Source of the DNA: an uncultured Candidatus Saccharibacteria bacterium
GTDB taxonomy: Bacteria; Patescibacteriota; Saccharimonadia; Saccharimonadales; Saccharimonadaceae
Length of the DNA stretch: 64,000 bases
Direction of reading: 5' to 3'
Assembly (NCBI GenBank): GCA_947302355.1
Contig: CAMYUU010000002.1
Location: forward strand, 40,834-104,833
Program-made: the position numbers and the translations under genes
Shown here: positions 44,623-53,528 of the stretch, piece after piece
Numbering within the stretch: position 1 is the first letter of the stretch
Layout: the number at the start of each line of letters is the position of its first letter
The notes under the pieces: generated by a model
Databases searched by the model: none
What the model was told of the DNA's origin: nothing
The model's input: only the letters and a program-made list of their open reading frames with translations

Positions 44623-45459
44623 ATGATTACGAAAGCTATTATACCGGTCGCTGGATGGGGTACTAGGCGACTGCCAATTACTAAAATTATTGAGAAATCA
44701 ATGCTCCCAGTGGGTAATCGTCCGCTTGTGGATTATTCAGTGCAGGAATTAATTGCGGCAGGAGTTAAAGATATCTATATGGTGATATCTAATGTTGAGC
44801 CTTGCCAGGTGCGCGAGTTTTATCGCGATAATTTGGCTCTTAATCAATATTTGATGGATCGTGGAAAAGAAGACAGCTTAAAATTGGCTAAGACTTTGCC
44901 GGATGATGTTAAAATCCATTACACCGTACAAGATCCAGCTGGCAAATATGGGACTGCTGTGCCGATAGCAATGGTGGTGAAGCAGTATAAAATTAATGAG
45001 CCAGTGTTGGTATTTATGGGTGATGATTTTATTTGGAATCCTGGCGGTGAATCTGCAGCGGAGTCTTTAATAAAAATAGTCGGCGAAGGTGAGTCGGCAA
45101 TATTAGGGGTTGAGATTCCGAGGGAAAATGTAGACAAATATGGTGTGCTTTCGGCTGAAGATGGAAAACTAGTTGGAGTAGTAGAGAAACCTGAGCCTGA
45201 GGAAGCGCCATCCAATTTGATTAATGTATCAAAATACATTATGAATCCAGATTTATTGAAGAGAATTGTGAAATATGTGGACGAGAACAGTTTTGGGCCG
45301 GGGGAGCAGGAATATATGGTGACGGACCCGATTGATGAGTATATAAAAGAAGGTGGAATTATGCGAGTGGCGCCGACGGATGGGGAATTCTTGGATGGCG
45401 GCTCGATAGAAGGTTGGTTGCATGCTAATAATGTGGTATGCAATAGTGAAATAGCATAA
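44623..45459 (+). CDS. galU: UTP--glucose-1-phosphate uridylyltransferase
   Basis: It makes UDP-glucose for envelope glycans. The 278-residue protein has the nucleotide motif IPVAGWGTRRLPITKII then EKSMLPVGNRPLVDY, FMGDDFIWNP, GVVEKPEPEEAPSNL and the C-terminal DGGSIEGWLHAN. GalU usually reads GLGTR; here it is GWGTR. TATAAT lies 9 nt before the ATG, inside the gpmI 3' end. Its last residues (SEIA) and stop are encoded in the left arm of PE9. Confidence 0.92.
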   Translation: MITKAIIPVAGWGTRRLPITKIIEKSMLPVGNRPLVDYSVQELIAAGVKDIYMVISNVEPCQVREFYRDNLALNQYLMDRGKEDSLKLAKTLPDDVKIHYTVQDPAGKYGTAVPIAMVVKQYKINEPVLVFMGDDFIWNPGGESAAESLIKIVGEGESAILGVEIPRENVDKYGVLSAEDGKLVGVVEKPEPEEAPSNLINVSKYIMNPDLLKRIVKYVDENSFGPGEQEYMVTDPIDEYIKEGGIMRVAPTDGEFLDGGSIEGWLHANNVVCNSEIA

Positions 45460-45553
45460 AAGAATTAAAAGCGTGTCCTTCGGACACGCTCCGGGCCGCT
45501 CAGGCCAAGTCTTTATGGTCCTTAGAACAGCTTTAATTCTTTTATGCTATTTC
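45448..45553. repeat. Palindromic element PE9, spanning two convergent stop codons
   Basis: Arms gaaatagcataaaagaatta and taattcttttatgctatttc are perfectly complementary. The core has cttcggacacgctccgggcc and gctcaggccaagtctttatg. Both genes end in Glu-Ile-Ala-stop because each stop codon lies in an arm. Confidence 0.95.
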
Positions 45554-47194
45554 TTTTGCCATGCGTTCGAGTTTGCGGAAGTCGACTTTGTCGGCTTTGG
45601 TGAGAGGAAGTTGATCCATGAAGATAATTTTGCGGGGGATTTCGGAAGGTTTTAAGATGATATGATCGTGTCCGATACGATATGGTTCGGCGGCGGTTTT
45701 AGCGATAGCACGACGCGTAGCGTTATTTTTAGGTATCCCGTCTTTTAGCACTACGATGGCATAGGCAGCTTGTTCGTATTTTTTGTCTGGGCCTTTGACA
45801 ATCTGGCATGTTTTAATTAACTCGGAGCGCATGACGGCGCTGCGTACGTATTCGTAATAAACTTTAGCTGGAATGTTGTTGATAAAGAAGATGGAGCGAC
45901 CTACTAGCGTTACGAATCCTGTGGGACTAACGGAAGCGATATCGCCAGTAATAAGATAGCGTTTGCCTTTGATAGTAGCGAATTTGTTTTCGTTGATTTC
46001 TGGACGATTGTAGTATTCTTTTAGCATGTGCTTGCCATTGACGTAGATGATGCCTGCATGGCCAAAATCGAGCTCTTCGCCGGTTTCTGGGTCAACTATC
46101 ATCACGTTGACGCCGGCTGGAATTTTCCCAACTGTGCCAGGGTGATAAGTTTGTCCGACTGAGGTAGAAATAAGGCCCAGGACTTCGCCTAGACCATAAC
46201 CGTTGCAGATGACAGCGTGAGACTCGTGGTTTCTGAGTAGATCCATGAGTCGATTCGCCACTTCTGGATCTAGTCGCTCTCCTCCCGAGGCGAACATCTT
46301 AATGCTGCTGAGATCAATTTCTGGTGAAAGGTATTTTTCCAATTGTTCTACTAGAGCTGGCACGCCAAAGACGGTGTCAGGTTTTTTGCTGAAATAATAA
46401 TCAAAGTTAGTAGAGTTGATGTCTGGAGTGAGGATAACTTTGCCGCCACCGAGAATGGGGGACATTGTAGAAACCCAAAAACCATACGGGTAATTTAATT
46501 TGACAAATTGCATCCAGGAATGGATTTTTTTATCCCACATTTTAACGCCAGAAGCGGCTTTATTATAGATTGCCCCAGCGACTAGGGCTTTATTAGTGAA
46601 AGTCAGAGGCTTAGGGCCGGAGGTAGAGCCGGAGGTAAAGGTAACAAGGGCGACTTTGTTGGCCGAGAAGGTATTATGAGGGAGATGACCTTTATATTTT
46701 TCGGCAATTTTGGTGATACTGGTCTTACCAATGGAGGCTCCATCCATAGTAGATGTGCCATCAAAATTAATCACATTCTTGACAGTTTCGGCATCTTTCT
46801 TATAGTTTTTAAGTTTGCCCCTAGTCTTTTCGAATGTGACTAAGATCGGCGATTTGAATTCGTCTAAATAATGAATGAGAGTATCGCGCGGAGTGGACTC
46901 GTCGAAAAAAGCTACGGCGGCGCCGATTTGGTTGGCGGCAAGGAAGAATACGATGTTTTCGTAAACGGGACGCCCGGAGGCTACAGTAAGGATGTCGCCA
47001 GATTTTACTCCAAGTTGGAGTAGAACTTTAACCATAGTTTTGCGATCTTTTTTCATTTCACGCCTGGTAAAAGTCTGGTCTTTTTGATCTACAACGATAT
47101 CGTCATTATGACGGAAACAAGAGAGCGAGAAGAGAGCCGATATACTGATTAGCGGAACTAACGGAGCTCTCTTCTGATGCTTTATTTTTAACAT
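45542..47194 (-). CDS. ANL-superfamily adenylate-forming ligase
   Basis: The 550-residue protein activates a carboxylic acid as its AMP ester. I start at ATG 47194 (MLKIKHQKR), 13 nt after TATAAT with TTGACG upstream; the track start lies before this promoter. The P-loop VTFTSGSTSGPKPLTF, the YGLGEVLGL aromatic motif, YLITGDIASV and the C-terminal catalytic Lys in LPLTKADKVDFRKL are seen. The substrate may be a fatty or amino acid; no carrier protein or lipid genes are near. The final EIA-stop lies in PE9. Confidence 0.85.
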   Translation of the reverse strand: MLKIKHQKRAPLVPLISISALFSLSCFRHNDDIVVDQKDQTFTRREMKKDRKTMVKVLLQLGVKSGDILTVASGRPVYENIVFFLAANQIGAAVAFFDESTPRDTLIHYLDEFKSPILVTFEKTRGKLKNYKKDAETVKNVINFDGTSTMDGASIGKTSITKIAEKYKGHLPHNTFSANKVALVTFTSGSTSGPKPLTFTNKALVAGAIYNKAASGVKMWDKKIHSWMQFVKLNYPYGFWVSTMSPILGGGKVILTPDINSTNFDYYFSKKPDTVFGVPALVEQLEKYLSPEIDLSSIKMFASGGERLDPEVANRLMDLLRNHESHAVICNGYGLGEVLGLISTSVGQTYHPGTVGKIPAGVNVMIVDPETGEELDFGHAGIIYVNGKHMLKEYYNRPEINENKFATIKGKRYLITGDIASVSPTGFVTLVGRSIFFINNIPAKVYYEYVRSAVMRSELIKTCQIVKGPDKKYEQAAYAIVVLKDGIPKNNATRRAIAKTAAEPYRIGHDHIILKPSEIPRKIIFMDQLPLTKADKVDFRKLERMAKEIA

Positions 47195-47306
47195 AGTATC
47201 CGATTTTATTATATCATACGGGGAAATAGCGTCAATTCTTGGATTATTACTGTGTATTTTTAATTTGTGGTATAATCTAAACATAAGTATAATTTTGGAG
47301 GATTTT

Positions 47307-47951
47307 ATGCAACCACAGAATAATGTGCAAAATAGAACTCCGGTGGCGGTTCAGCCGGCGAAGACTGTGCCAGTAGCACCTCAGCCGGGAACAGTAACAC
47401 CGGCGACATCGGCGGAAGAAACATCTAAAAAGGACAATTTGTTTGAAAACACGCCAAAGAAGGCTGGTAAGGGTATGATGCTTGGTCTGGTTTTTTGTAT
47501 ACTTTTAGCGGCTGGTGGAATTGCGTTTGGTGTATGGACGATGATGGATAGTAAATCGCAAAAAGATAGCCTAAATGAGCAGATTAGTACTCTGAAGGCG
47601 CAGAATAATACATTACAAAGCACAATAGACGAGTTGCAAGCGGAAATAAAGGAATATCAGAATAATAAGTCGAAGAATGAGAATCAGGTAGATATTGTTG
47701 ACGTAGAATTGCCTGAACCAGGTGAAGCGCAAACGGAAATAATCGAAGGTGTGTTTTACGTTAAAAATCAAATGGGCGATATTGTCGCTAAGGATGATTC
47801 TGCGGAATTCATCGAAATTGTGACATGCGATTCCGGAACGGCGGACGCTTCTGCGCCATTGGTTTGCGATGTAACGACGGCAACTGGAGAGGGTAAGTTT
47901 GTGTATAACTACGAAGACGGCTCTTTGGTTTATTCTGCAATTTCTGAATAG
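47307..47951 (+). CDS. Single-pass membrane protein with coiled coil
   Basis: The 214-residue protein starts at ATG 47307 after TTTGGAGG. A Pro/Ala/Thr-rich cytoplasmic part (1-60) is followed by a transmembrane helix (GMMLGLVFCILLAAGGIAFGVW) and a coiled coil (about 88-130, EQISTLKAQNNTLQSTIDEL). A small outer domain with two Cys probably forms a disulfide (CDSGTADASAPLVC). No family is recognised; it resembles many short CPR envelope proteins. Confidence 0.75.
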   Translation: MQPQNNVQNRTPVAVQPAKTVPVAPQPGTVTPATSAEETSKKDNLFENTPKKAGKGMMLGLVFCILLAAGGIAFGVWTMMDSKSQKDSLNEQISTLKAQNNTLQSTIDELQAEIKEYQNNKSKNENQVDIVDVELPEPGEAQTEIIEGVFYVKNQMGDIVAKDDSAEFIEIVTCDSGTADASAPLVCDVTTATGEGKFVYNYEDGSLVYSAISE

Positions 47952-47968
47952 AGATAAAAATTAGCAAA

Positions 47969-47995
47969 TTAGCACTCTTGACATGGGAGTGCTAA
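47969..47995 (+). promoter_or_regulatory. CIRCE element (HrcA operator)
   Basis: A perfect TTAGCACTC-N9-GAGTGCTAA inverted repeat. The spacer contains the -35 box TTGACA (47978-47983), so bound HrcA would cover the clpC promoter. Confidence 0.97.
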
Positions 47996-48006
47996 TTTTG
48001 TACAAT
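47978..48006 (+). promoter_or_regulatory. clpC promoter
   Basis: TTGACA and TACAAT with a 17-bp spacer; the -10 box ends 6 nt before the ATG at 48013. Confidence 0.9.
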
Positions 48007-48012
48007 AGGGGT

Positions 48013-50481
48013 ATGCAAGCAGAATTTAGTGAAATTATGAGCAAATTGTCCGAAAATGCAAGATTTGCTTTGCAAAAGGCGGACTATTACAGTAAAAGAT
48101 ACAATAATGGCTACATGGGGACTGAACATTTGCTTCTTGGAATTATGTCAATGGATAATTCTACTGGGGCAAAAATGATTCGCGAAGAAGGCGCTACGGT
48201 AGAGGAGGTTGAAAAGGCGCTTAATAAGGTCGCGGTAGAGGTGCCCGGTAGCGATATGGCGATGATGTCGTTATCCGAATCGGTGATTTTGACACTGAGG
48301 ATGGCGCAAAATTATACGACAGAACAGGGGCTAACGGTGATTGGAACGGAGCATCTGTTATATGCATTACTAAGCCAGCCGAACTCGCGCGCGTCTTTGA
48401 TTTTGCAAGGTCTGAAAGTTGACAATGAGAAGATTTTAGATGAAATAGAAAAACTAGTTGAAGAGCAAACTAAAGACGAGAAGCTGAAAGCGGAAAAAGC
48501 TAAATATTTGAAGAAGTCGCCGTTAAAGTTCTTGAATCGTTACGGAAAAGATCTAACAGAAGAGGCAAGACAAGGTCATTTAGATACGGTGATTGGGCGC
48601 GAGAACGAGATTGAACGGGTAGTGACGGTACTGTCTAGACGTACAAAATCTAATCCAGTACTAATTGGTGAAGCTGGTGTGGGTAAGACGGCTATCGTAG
48701 AGGGGTTAGCTACGCGCATTGTGAAGAACGAGGTGCCTGGCAATTTGATTGGTAAGCATATTTATCAGGTAGATTTGTCGTCGGTGGTGGCTGGTACTAA
48801 GTTCAGAGGCGAATTTGAGGAGCGTATAAAAGGCATAATTGATGAAGCGATTAGTGATGATTCTATTTTGCTCTTTATTGATGAGATTCATTTGCTTTGT
48901 GGGGCGGGATCAGGAGAAGGATCGTTAGATGCGGCAAATATCTTGAAGCCGGCACTCGCGCGCAACTCTATTAACTTAATTGGTGCAACTACGCTTGATG
49001 AATATCGAAAAACCATAGAAAAAGACAAGGCGCTTTCTCGTAGGTTCCAATCGGTAATGATTGAAGAACCGAGCGCAGCAGTGACGCTTCGGATTTTGAA
49101 GGGAATTAAGGGCCATTATGAAAAGCATCATGGTGTAGTGATCCCGGATGAATGTTTAGAGACAGCTATCACTATGAGCCAAAGATACATTAATGATAGA
49201 TTTATGCCTGATAAGGTGATTGATATTATTGATGAGGCTTCAGCGATTGCGAAGGTGGCTGCGGATAAAAAAGGTGGTGGTAAATACAAGAAGCTTAAAA
49301 TTGAGAAATCTGCACTGGAAAATAAGGTGACTGAGGCGGCGGAGGCGGAAGATTACGAAAAGGCAGCTAATTATAAAACCGAGCTAGCTAAACTTGAAAA
49401 AGAGATCAAAGCTTTGGAAAAAGCTGGGGTAAAAAAGACCGAAAATCCGACATTAACGGAGGAGAATTTAGCGACAGCGGTTAGCTTAAAGACTGGTATT
49501 CCGGTATCTAAAGTGCACGGTAGTGAGATGAAAATGCTGATGAACCTAGAAGATGAGCTGAAAAAGTCTATAGTCGGCCAGGATGAGGCGATAAAGGCGG
49601 TATCCAAGGCGATTCGACGAGGACGTTCCGGAATAGCGGATGCTAGGCGTCCGATTGGCTCGTTTATCTTTATGGGGCCAACTGGTGTAGGTAAGACGGA
49701 GCTTGCTCGTGTGATAGCGAGAGAGGTATTTGGTGGTGAAAATGCGCTAGTCAAGATCGATATGAGTGAGTTTGGCGAAAAGCACAATGTATCACGACTC
49801 GTGGGGGCGCCAGCTGGATATATTGGATATGACGATGGTGGAAAACTAACTGAAGCTGTTCGACGTAAGCCTTACTCGGTAATCCTATTTGACGAGATTG
49901 AAAAAGCACATCCGGATGTATTTAATTTGCTTTTGCAGATTTTAGAAGACGGAGTACTAACTGATGGGCAAGGAAGTAAGATTAAGTTTAACAATACGAT
50001 TGTAATTTTGACTTCTAATCTTGGCTCGGCAGATATGTATCGCGAATCGGAGCTTGGATTCACGGCAAAAACCGCTAAGGATAAGAAGGCACTTCTGCAA
50101 GAATATGAAGAGAACAAAGAATACGCGATGAAGGCGCTGAAAAAGGTGATGCGCCCAGAGCTAATTAATAGATTAGACAATATCTTAGTGTTCCATGCTT
50201 TGACTCGCAAGAATGTAGAGAGAATCTTTGATAATTTGATTAACGAACTACAAAAGCGTTTGGCCACTAAGGGAATTGGATTAAAAGTAGAAGAGAAAGC
50301 AAAGGATTATTTGATTAAGGAAGGATACGATCCAAAGAATGGCGCTAGACCGCTTAGGAGAAAGATTGAAGATGAAGTGGAGTCACTACTTTCGGAAGGG
50401 ATTATTTCGGGTCAATTAAAGAAGGGCGACATTCCAACATTGAAATACGTTAATAAGAAATTGAAATTAGTAAAGGAGTAA
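48013..50481 (+). CDS. clpC: ATP-dependent Clp protease ATPase subunit ClpC
   Basis: ClpC unfolds substrates for ClpP. I start at ATG 48013 (MQAEFSEIM), 6 nt after the -10 box; the track start lies within the CIRCE. The 822-residue protein has the double N-domain, AAA-1 with [13 protein letters not shown], a UVR motif ([20 protein letters not shown]) marking it as ClpC-type, AAA-2 with [13 protein letters not shown] and the C-terminal D2-small domain. HrcA control by CIRCE implies heat induction. clpP follows after one base. Confidence 0.97.
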   Translation: MQAEFSEIMSKLSENARFALQKADYYSKRYNNGYMGTEHLLLGIMSMDNSTGAKMIREEGATVEEVEKALNKVAVEVPGSDMAMMSLSESVILTLRMAQNYTTEQGLTVIGTEHLLYALLSQPNSRASLILQGLKVDNEKILDEIEKLVEEQTKDEKLKAEKAKYLKKSPLKFLNRYGKDLTEEARQGHLDTVIGRENEIERVVTVLSRRTKSNPVLIGEAGVGKTAIVEGLATRIVKNEVPGNLIGKHIYQVDLSSVVAGTKFRGEFEERIKGIIDEAISDDSILLFIDEIHLLCGAGSGEGSLDAANILKPALARNSINLIGATTLDEYRKTIEKDKALSRRFQSVMIEEPSAAVTLRILKGIKGHYEKHHGVVIPDECLETAITMSQRYINDRFMPDKVIDIIDEASAIAKVAADKKGGGKYKKLKIEKSALENKVTEAAEAEDYEKAANYKTELAKLEKEIKALEKAGVKKTENPTLTEENLATAVSLKTGIPVSKVHGSEMKMLMNLEDELKKSIVGQDEAIKAVSKAIRRGRSGIADARRPIGSFIFMGPTGVGKTELARVIAREVFGGENALVKIDMSEFGEKHNVSRLVGAPAGYIGYDDGGKLTEAVRRKPYSVILFDEIEKAHPDVFNLLLQILEDGVLTDGQGSKIKFNNTIVILTSNLGSADMYRESELGFTAKTAKDKKALLQEYEENKEYAMKALKKVMRPELINRLDNILVFHALTRKNVERIFDNLINELQKRLATKGIGLKVEEKAKDYLIKEGYDPKNGARPLRRKIEDEVESLLSEGIISGQLKKGDIPTLKYVNKKLKLVKE

Positions 50482-50482
50482 A

Positions 50483-51064
50483 ATGAAAGATTATTTAGTA
50501 CCTACGGTGGTAGAAGAAACCAATAAGGGGGAGAGGGCATATGATATTTATTCAAGACTTTTAAATGACCGGATTATTTTCCTAGGTGAAGATGTGAATG
50601 CTCATACGGCTAATCTGGTAATTGCGCAGATGCTGTATCTTGCGCATGAAGATCCAAAGAAGCCAATCAAGCTTTATATTAATTCTCCAGGCGGGAGCGT
50701 ATATGATGGGCTGGCGATTATCGATACGATGAATTATATTGAGCCAGATGTAGAGACGATTGGGATTGGACTACAAGCTTCGATGGGTGCGATGCTACTT
50801 AGCTCTGGGGCAAAAGGTAAGAGATACTGCTTGCCGAATTCGCGCATCATGATTCATCAGCCATCTTCGGGTACGGAAGGTAAGATTACGGATCAGGAAA
50901 TAATGTTGCGCGAGGGGGTGTTCCTCAAGAAGCGTTTGGCGGAGATTTTTGCAGATAATACTGGGAAAGATCTGAAACAAGTAGAGAAAGATATGGATCG
51001 CGATAATTGGATGAGCGCCGAAGAAGCCTTGAAATATGGCATTATAGACGAGATTATCAAGTAA
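50483..51064 (+). CDS. clpP: ATP-dependent Clp protease proteolytic subunit
   Basis: The 193-residue serine protease has the catalytic Ser in [14 protein letters not shown], His in [10 protein letters not shown] and Asp in [19 protein letters not shown] lies in the end of clpC. The direct clpC-clpP pair should be co-regulated by HrcA, making a matched unfoldase-protease unit. Confidence 0.98.
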   Translation: MKDYLVPTVVEETNKGERAYDIYSRLLNDRIIFLGEDVNAHTANLVIAQMLYLAHEDPKKPIKLYINSPGGSVYDGLAIIDTMNYIEPDVETIGIGLQASMGAMLLSSGAKGKRYCLPNSRIMIHQPSSGTEGKITDQEIMLREGVFLKKRLAEIFADNTGKDLKQVEKDMDRDNWMSAEEALKYGIIDEIIK

Positions 51065-51069
51065 AACCC

Positions 51070-51098
51070 TTGAAAAGATACGTCATCTATGGTAAAAT
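51070..51098 (+). promoter_or_regulatory. rplS promoter
   Basis: TTGAAA and TAAAAT with a 17-bp spacer upstream of the rplS ATG at 51131. Confidence 0.65.
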
Positions 51099-51130
51099 AA
51101 CGGGTAATCGTTAAATAATAAAGGTAAAAT

Positions 51131-51631
51131 ATGAGTTTTTCTATTCTAAAGCAAATTGGTGACGCGCAAAAAAAGAAGGCTGTTGTTGATGTGCGTTCTG
51201 GTGATACCGTGAAAGTCACCCAAAAAATCAAGGAAGGCGAGAAGTTCCGCTTGCAGGTGTTTGAAGGTGTAGTAATCCGTGTGGATCGCAAGGATTCGCA
51301 TACTGCACGTATTGTAGTGCGTAAGGTAACTTCTGGCGTAGGTGTTGAGAAATCTTATCTTATCCATTCGCCACTTGTAGAGAAGATTGAAGTTACTAAG
51401 CGCGCAAAGGTACGCCGTAATAATCTTTCGTATCTTCGTGAGCGTTCTGGTAAGTCAGCACGTCTTACTGGCAAGGATTTTGACCGCAATCTAGTAAACG
51501 ATGTAACTGTAGAGGAAGATCCTGAGGTGGCTGAGGCGCCAGCCGAAGAGGCTAAGGTGGAAGAAGCTCCAGTAGAAGAAGTTAAAGCGGAAGAAGTAAA
51601 AGAAGAGACTAAAGCCGAAGAGGCAAAATAA
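51131..51631 (+). CDS. rplS: Ribosomal protein L19 with acidic C-terminal tail
   Basis: L19 sits at the subunit interface. The conserved core occupies residues 1-120 (VRSGDTVKVTQKIKEGEK, FEGVVIRVDRK, VEKSYLIHSPLVEKIEV, RRNNLSYLRERSGKSARL). Residues 126-166 are an added tail of Ala/Glu/Val/Lys repeats (EEAPVEEVKAEEVKEETK). Bacterial L19 is usually about 115 residues. The tail may be disordered. rnhB begins 5 nt downstream, the common rplS-rnhB order. Confidence 0.96.
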   Translation: MSFSILKQIGDAQKKKAVVDVRSGDTVKVTQKIKEGEKFRLQVFEGVVIRVDRKDSHTARIVVRKVTSGVGVEKSYLIHSPLVEKIEVTKRAKVRRNNLSYLRERSGKSARLTGKDFDRNLVNDVTVEEDPEVAEAPAEEAKVEEAPVEEVKAEEVKEETKAEEAK

Positions 51632-51636
51632 GCCGA

Positions 51637-52593
51637 ATGGCGATTCTCGGTATAGATGAAGTAGGACGCGGGCCCTTAGCGGGCCCGCTTGTCGTGGGGG
51701 CAGTTATTTTGCCTGACGAAAAGCCAGAGTGGGTGGCAGAATTAAAAGACTCCAAGAAGCTGTCGGCTAAGAAGCGAGAAGAATTAAATAAACGGATAAT
51801 GTCTGAGGCGCCAGCTACCGGTTTAGGATGGGTGGCGGCTTCAGAGCTTGACAAAATAGGTATTAGTGAGGCCTTAAAACTAGCCACTAGAAGAGCGGTG
51901 GAAGAAGTGCAGAGTCATCATTTCTCGTTTTCGAAAATTGTGATTGATGGCAAAGTTAACTTTCTTCAGGGTACGAAGTTGGCAAATTATGTCTCGACGA
52001 TGGTGAAGGCTGATGACTTAGTAAAGGAGGTATCGGCTGCATCAATTATTGCCAAGGTGGCTAGGGATAATTATATGGTGAAGCTCGCGGAGAAGTATCC
52101 GCAATATGGATTTGAAAGTCATGTGGGCTATGGTACGGCGAAGCATAAAGCTGCAATTAATGAATTTGGGATTTGTCCGGAGCATCGTAAAAGTTTTGAG
52201 CCGATTAAGAGTATGGTGGAGTTTTCTAGGCCTGGTGGTGTTGTAAAAAATACAACAAAGATTGGTATGAAAGCGGAGGAAGCCGTAGCGGAACGATTGA
52301 TTCACGATGGGCATCGGATAGTAGCGCGTAATTTTAAAACTTCTAGTTGCGAAATTGATATTGTGTCAATTTTGGACCAGAACGTTTATTTTACTGAGGT
52401 TAAATATCGCAGAAATAAGGTTTGTGGTGGTGGGCTAGCGGCGATTACTCCTGTTAAGCAAAAACAAATGAAATATGCCGCTGAAGTGTTTTTAAAAATG
52501 AATCCACAATATACGAAGTTGCAGCCTTTACTGGCGGTAGCTGAAGTGAAGGGTGAAGATTTCATAGTTGAAGATTGGTTTGAGCTGACTTGA
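51637..52593 (+). CDS. rnhB: RNase HII fused to YraN (UPF0102) nuclease-like domain
   Basis: The first 198 residues are RNase HII, which removes ribonucleotides from DNA: GIDEVGRGPLAGPLVVGAV carries the DEVGRGP signature, ELKDSKKLSAKKRE follows, and the remaining acidic residues lie in VIDGK and VKADDLV. Residues 205-318 match YraN/UPF0102, a small endonuclease-fold family: GMKAEEAVAERLIHDGHRIV then CEIDIVSILDQ and YFTEVKYRRN, preserving the D and E-x-K positions. In many bacteria yraN is a separate gene next to rnhB; here one uninterrupted frame joins them. Confidence 0.93.
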   Translation: MAILGIDEVGRGPLAGPLVVGAVILPDEKPEWVAELKDSKKLSAKKREELNKRIMSEAPATGLGWVAASELDKIGISEALKLATRRAVEEVQSHHFSFSKIVIDGKVNFLQGTKLANYVSTMVKADDLVKEVSAASIIAKVARDNYMVKLAEKYPQYGFESHVGYGTAKHKAAINEFGICPEHRKSFEPIKSMVEFSRPGGVVKNTTKIGMKAEEAVAERLIHDGHRIVARNFKTSSCEIDIVSILDQNVYFTEVKYRRNKVCGGGLAAITPVKQKQMKYAAEVFLKMNPQYTKLQPLLAVAEVKGEDFIVEDWFELT

Positions 52594-52620
52594 TGTGATA
52601 CAATGAAAGAAAGGAGGTAT

Positions 52621-52815
52621 ATGGAACCATCTGAAGAAATGGTGGAAAAAATAATTAAAAAACTATTGGGGGCTTTACCAGAAGAGGCGGAAGCTGATTT
52701 CCAGGCTTGGGTAGAAGAACCGACTGAAGAAGGGCTAAATGCGCTACTAGCTAAATATAATATTGATGCAGATAAACTGACACGGAAGGCGGTTTTGGAG
52801 GAAAAAGATGCGTAA
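52621..52815 (+). CDS. Small acidic helical protein (64 aa)
   Basis: The start at ATG 52621 is set by AAAGGAGGT three to ten nt upstream; the track start at 52603 overlaps the TACAAT -10 box (52599-52604). The product is acidic and helical (MVEKIIKKLLGALPEEAEAD) with no membrane segment. It overlaps the next gene by 8 nt, implying coupled translation. No family is recognised. Confidence 0.65.
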   Translation: MEPSEEMVEKIIKKLLGALPEEAEADFQAWVEEPTEEGLNALLAKYNIDADKLTRKAVLEEKDA

Positions 52816-53515
52816 TTTTGAAAATAATTTTAACAATCAGTCTGAAGATAGAAATACTGATTGGGGGTCTATGGATGATAACGGGTTCAGTCAACTCGGA
52901 AACGAGATAGCCGAGGTTCCGTTAGCTGAGGCTAAGCAGGACGAAGCCGAGCGAGAGGCTGAATTTAAGCGACATCAGGCGGAGCGAGCTGCTAAACGTT
53001 TGGAAAAGCTGCAGGAGTCGGAGAGGGCGAAAGCTATTATGCAGAACGTAGTTTTACCTTTGTTCTTAACGGCGACTTTGGCGGTAGGTGCTGTAGGCGC
53101 AGTGATTGCTGACGCGCGTTCGACGCATGGCATTATGAATACTGATCATGCGGACAAAGTTGAGACTATCCACGTTCGTTCGTTTACTTTGGTGAATGGG
53201 CCAAATATTCGAACAAATCCCGGTGTAGGCTATCAGGACGATAATTTAATTATAGATTCTGGCGAAGAAGGGCAAAGGATGCATATTCCTTATGAAGGGA
53301 CAGTCTATTACTTTAATGATCAAATCGACCCAAATGGGGGGTGGTATGGATTTCCGGCAAAAGAATTTGCCAACACGTTATTTGAAAATGGCTATATCAG
53401 TCGAAAAGAAGCGGACAAACTAGTAAAAGAAGAAGAAAAGGATGATGGCGTGTTTTGGGTCAATGATGAATATGGAACACCTAATGAAGTAGAAGAAATA
53501 GAAAATATTGGCTAA
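52808..53515 (+). CDS. Membrane protein with coiled coil and SH3-like outer domain
   Basis: The 235-residue protein has an acidic N-terminus, a charged coiled coil (about 45-75, RAAKRLEKLQESERAKA), a transmembrane helix (VVLPLFLTATLAVGAVGAVIA) and an outer domain (FTLVNGPNIRTNPG..., then GGWYGFPAKEF) that resembles a bacterial SH3 domain, which often binds peptidoglycan. The SH3 assignment is tentative. Convergent with ychF. Confidence 0.65.
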   Translation: MRNFENNFNNQSEDRNTDWGSMDDNGFSQLGNEIAEVPLAEAKQDEAEREAEFKRHQAERAAKRLEKLQESERAKAIMQNVVLPLFLTATLAVGAVGAVIADARSTHGIMNTDHADKVETIHVRSFTLVNGPNIRTNPGVGYQDDNLIIDSGEEGQRMHIPYEGTVYYFNDQIDPNGGWYGFPAKEFANTLFENGYISRKEADKLVKEEEKDDGVFWVNDEYGTPNEVEEIENIG

Positions 53516-53528
53516 ATTTTGGCGGGTT

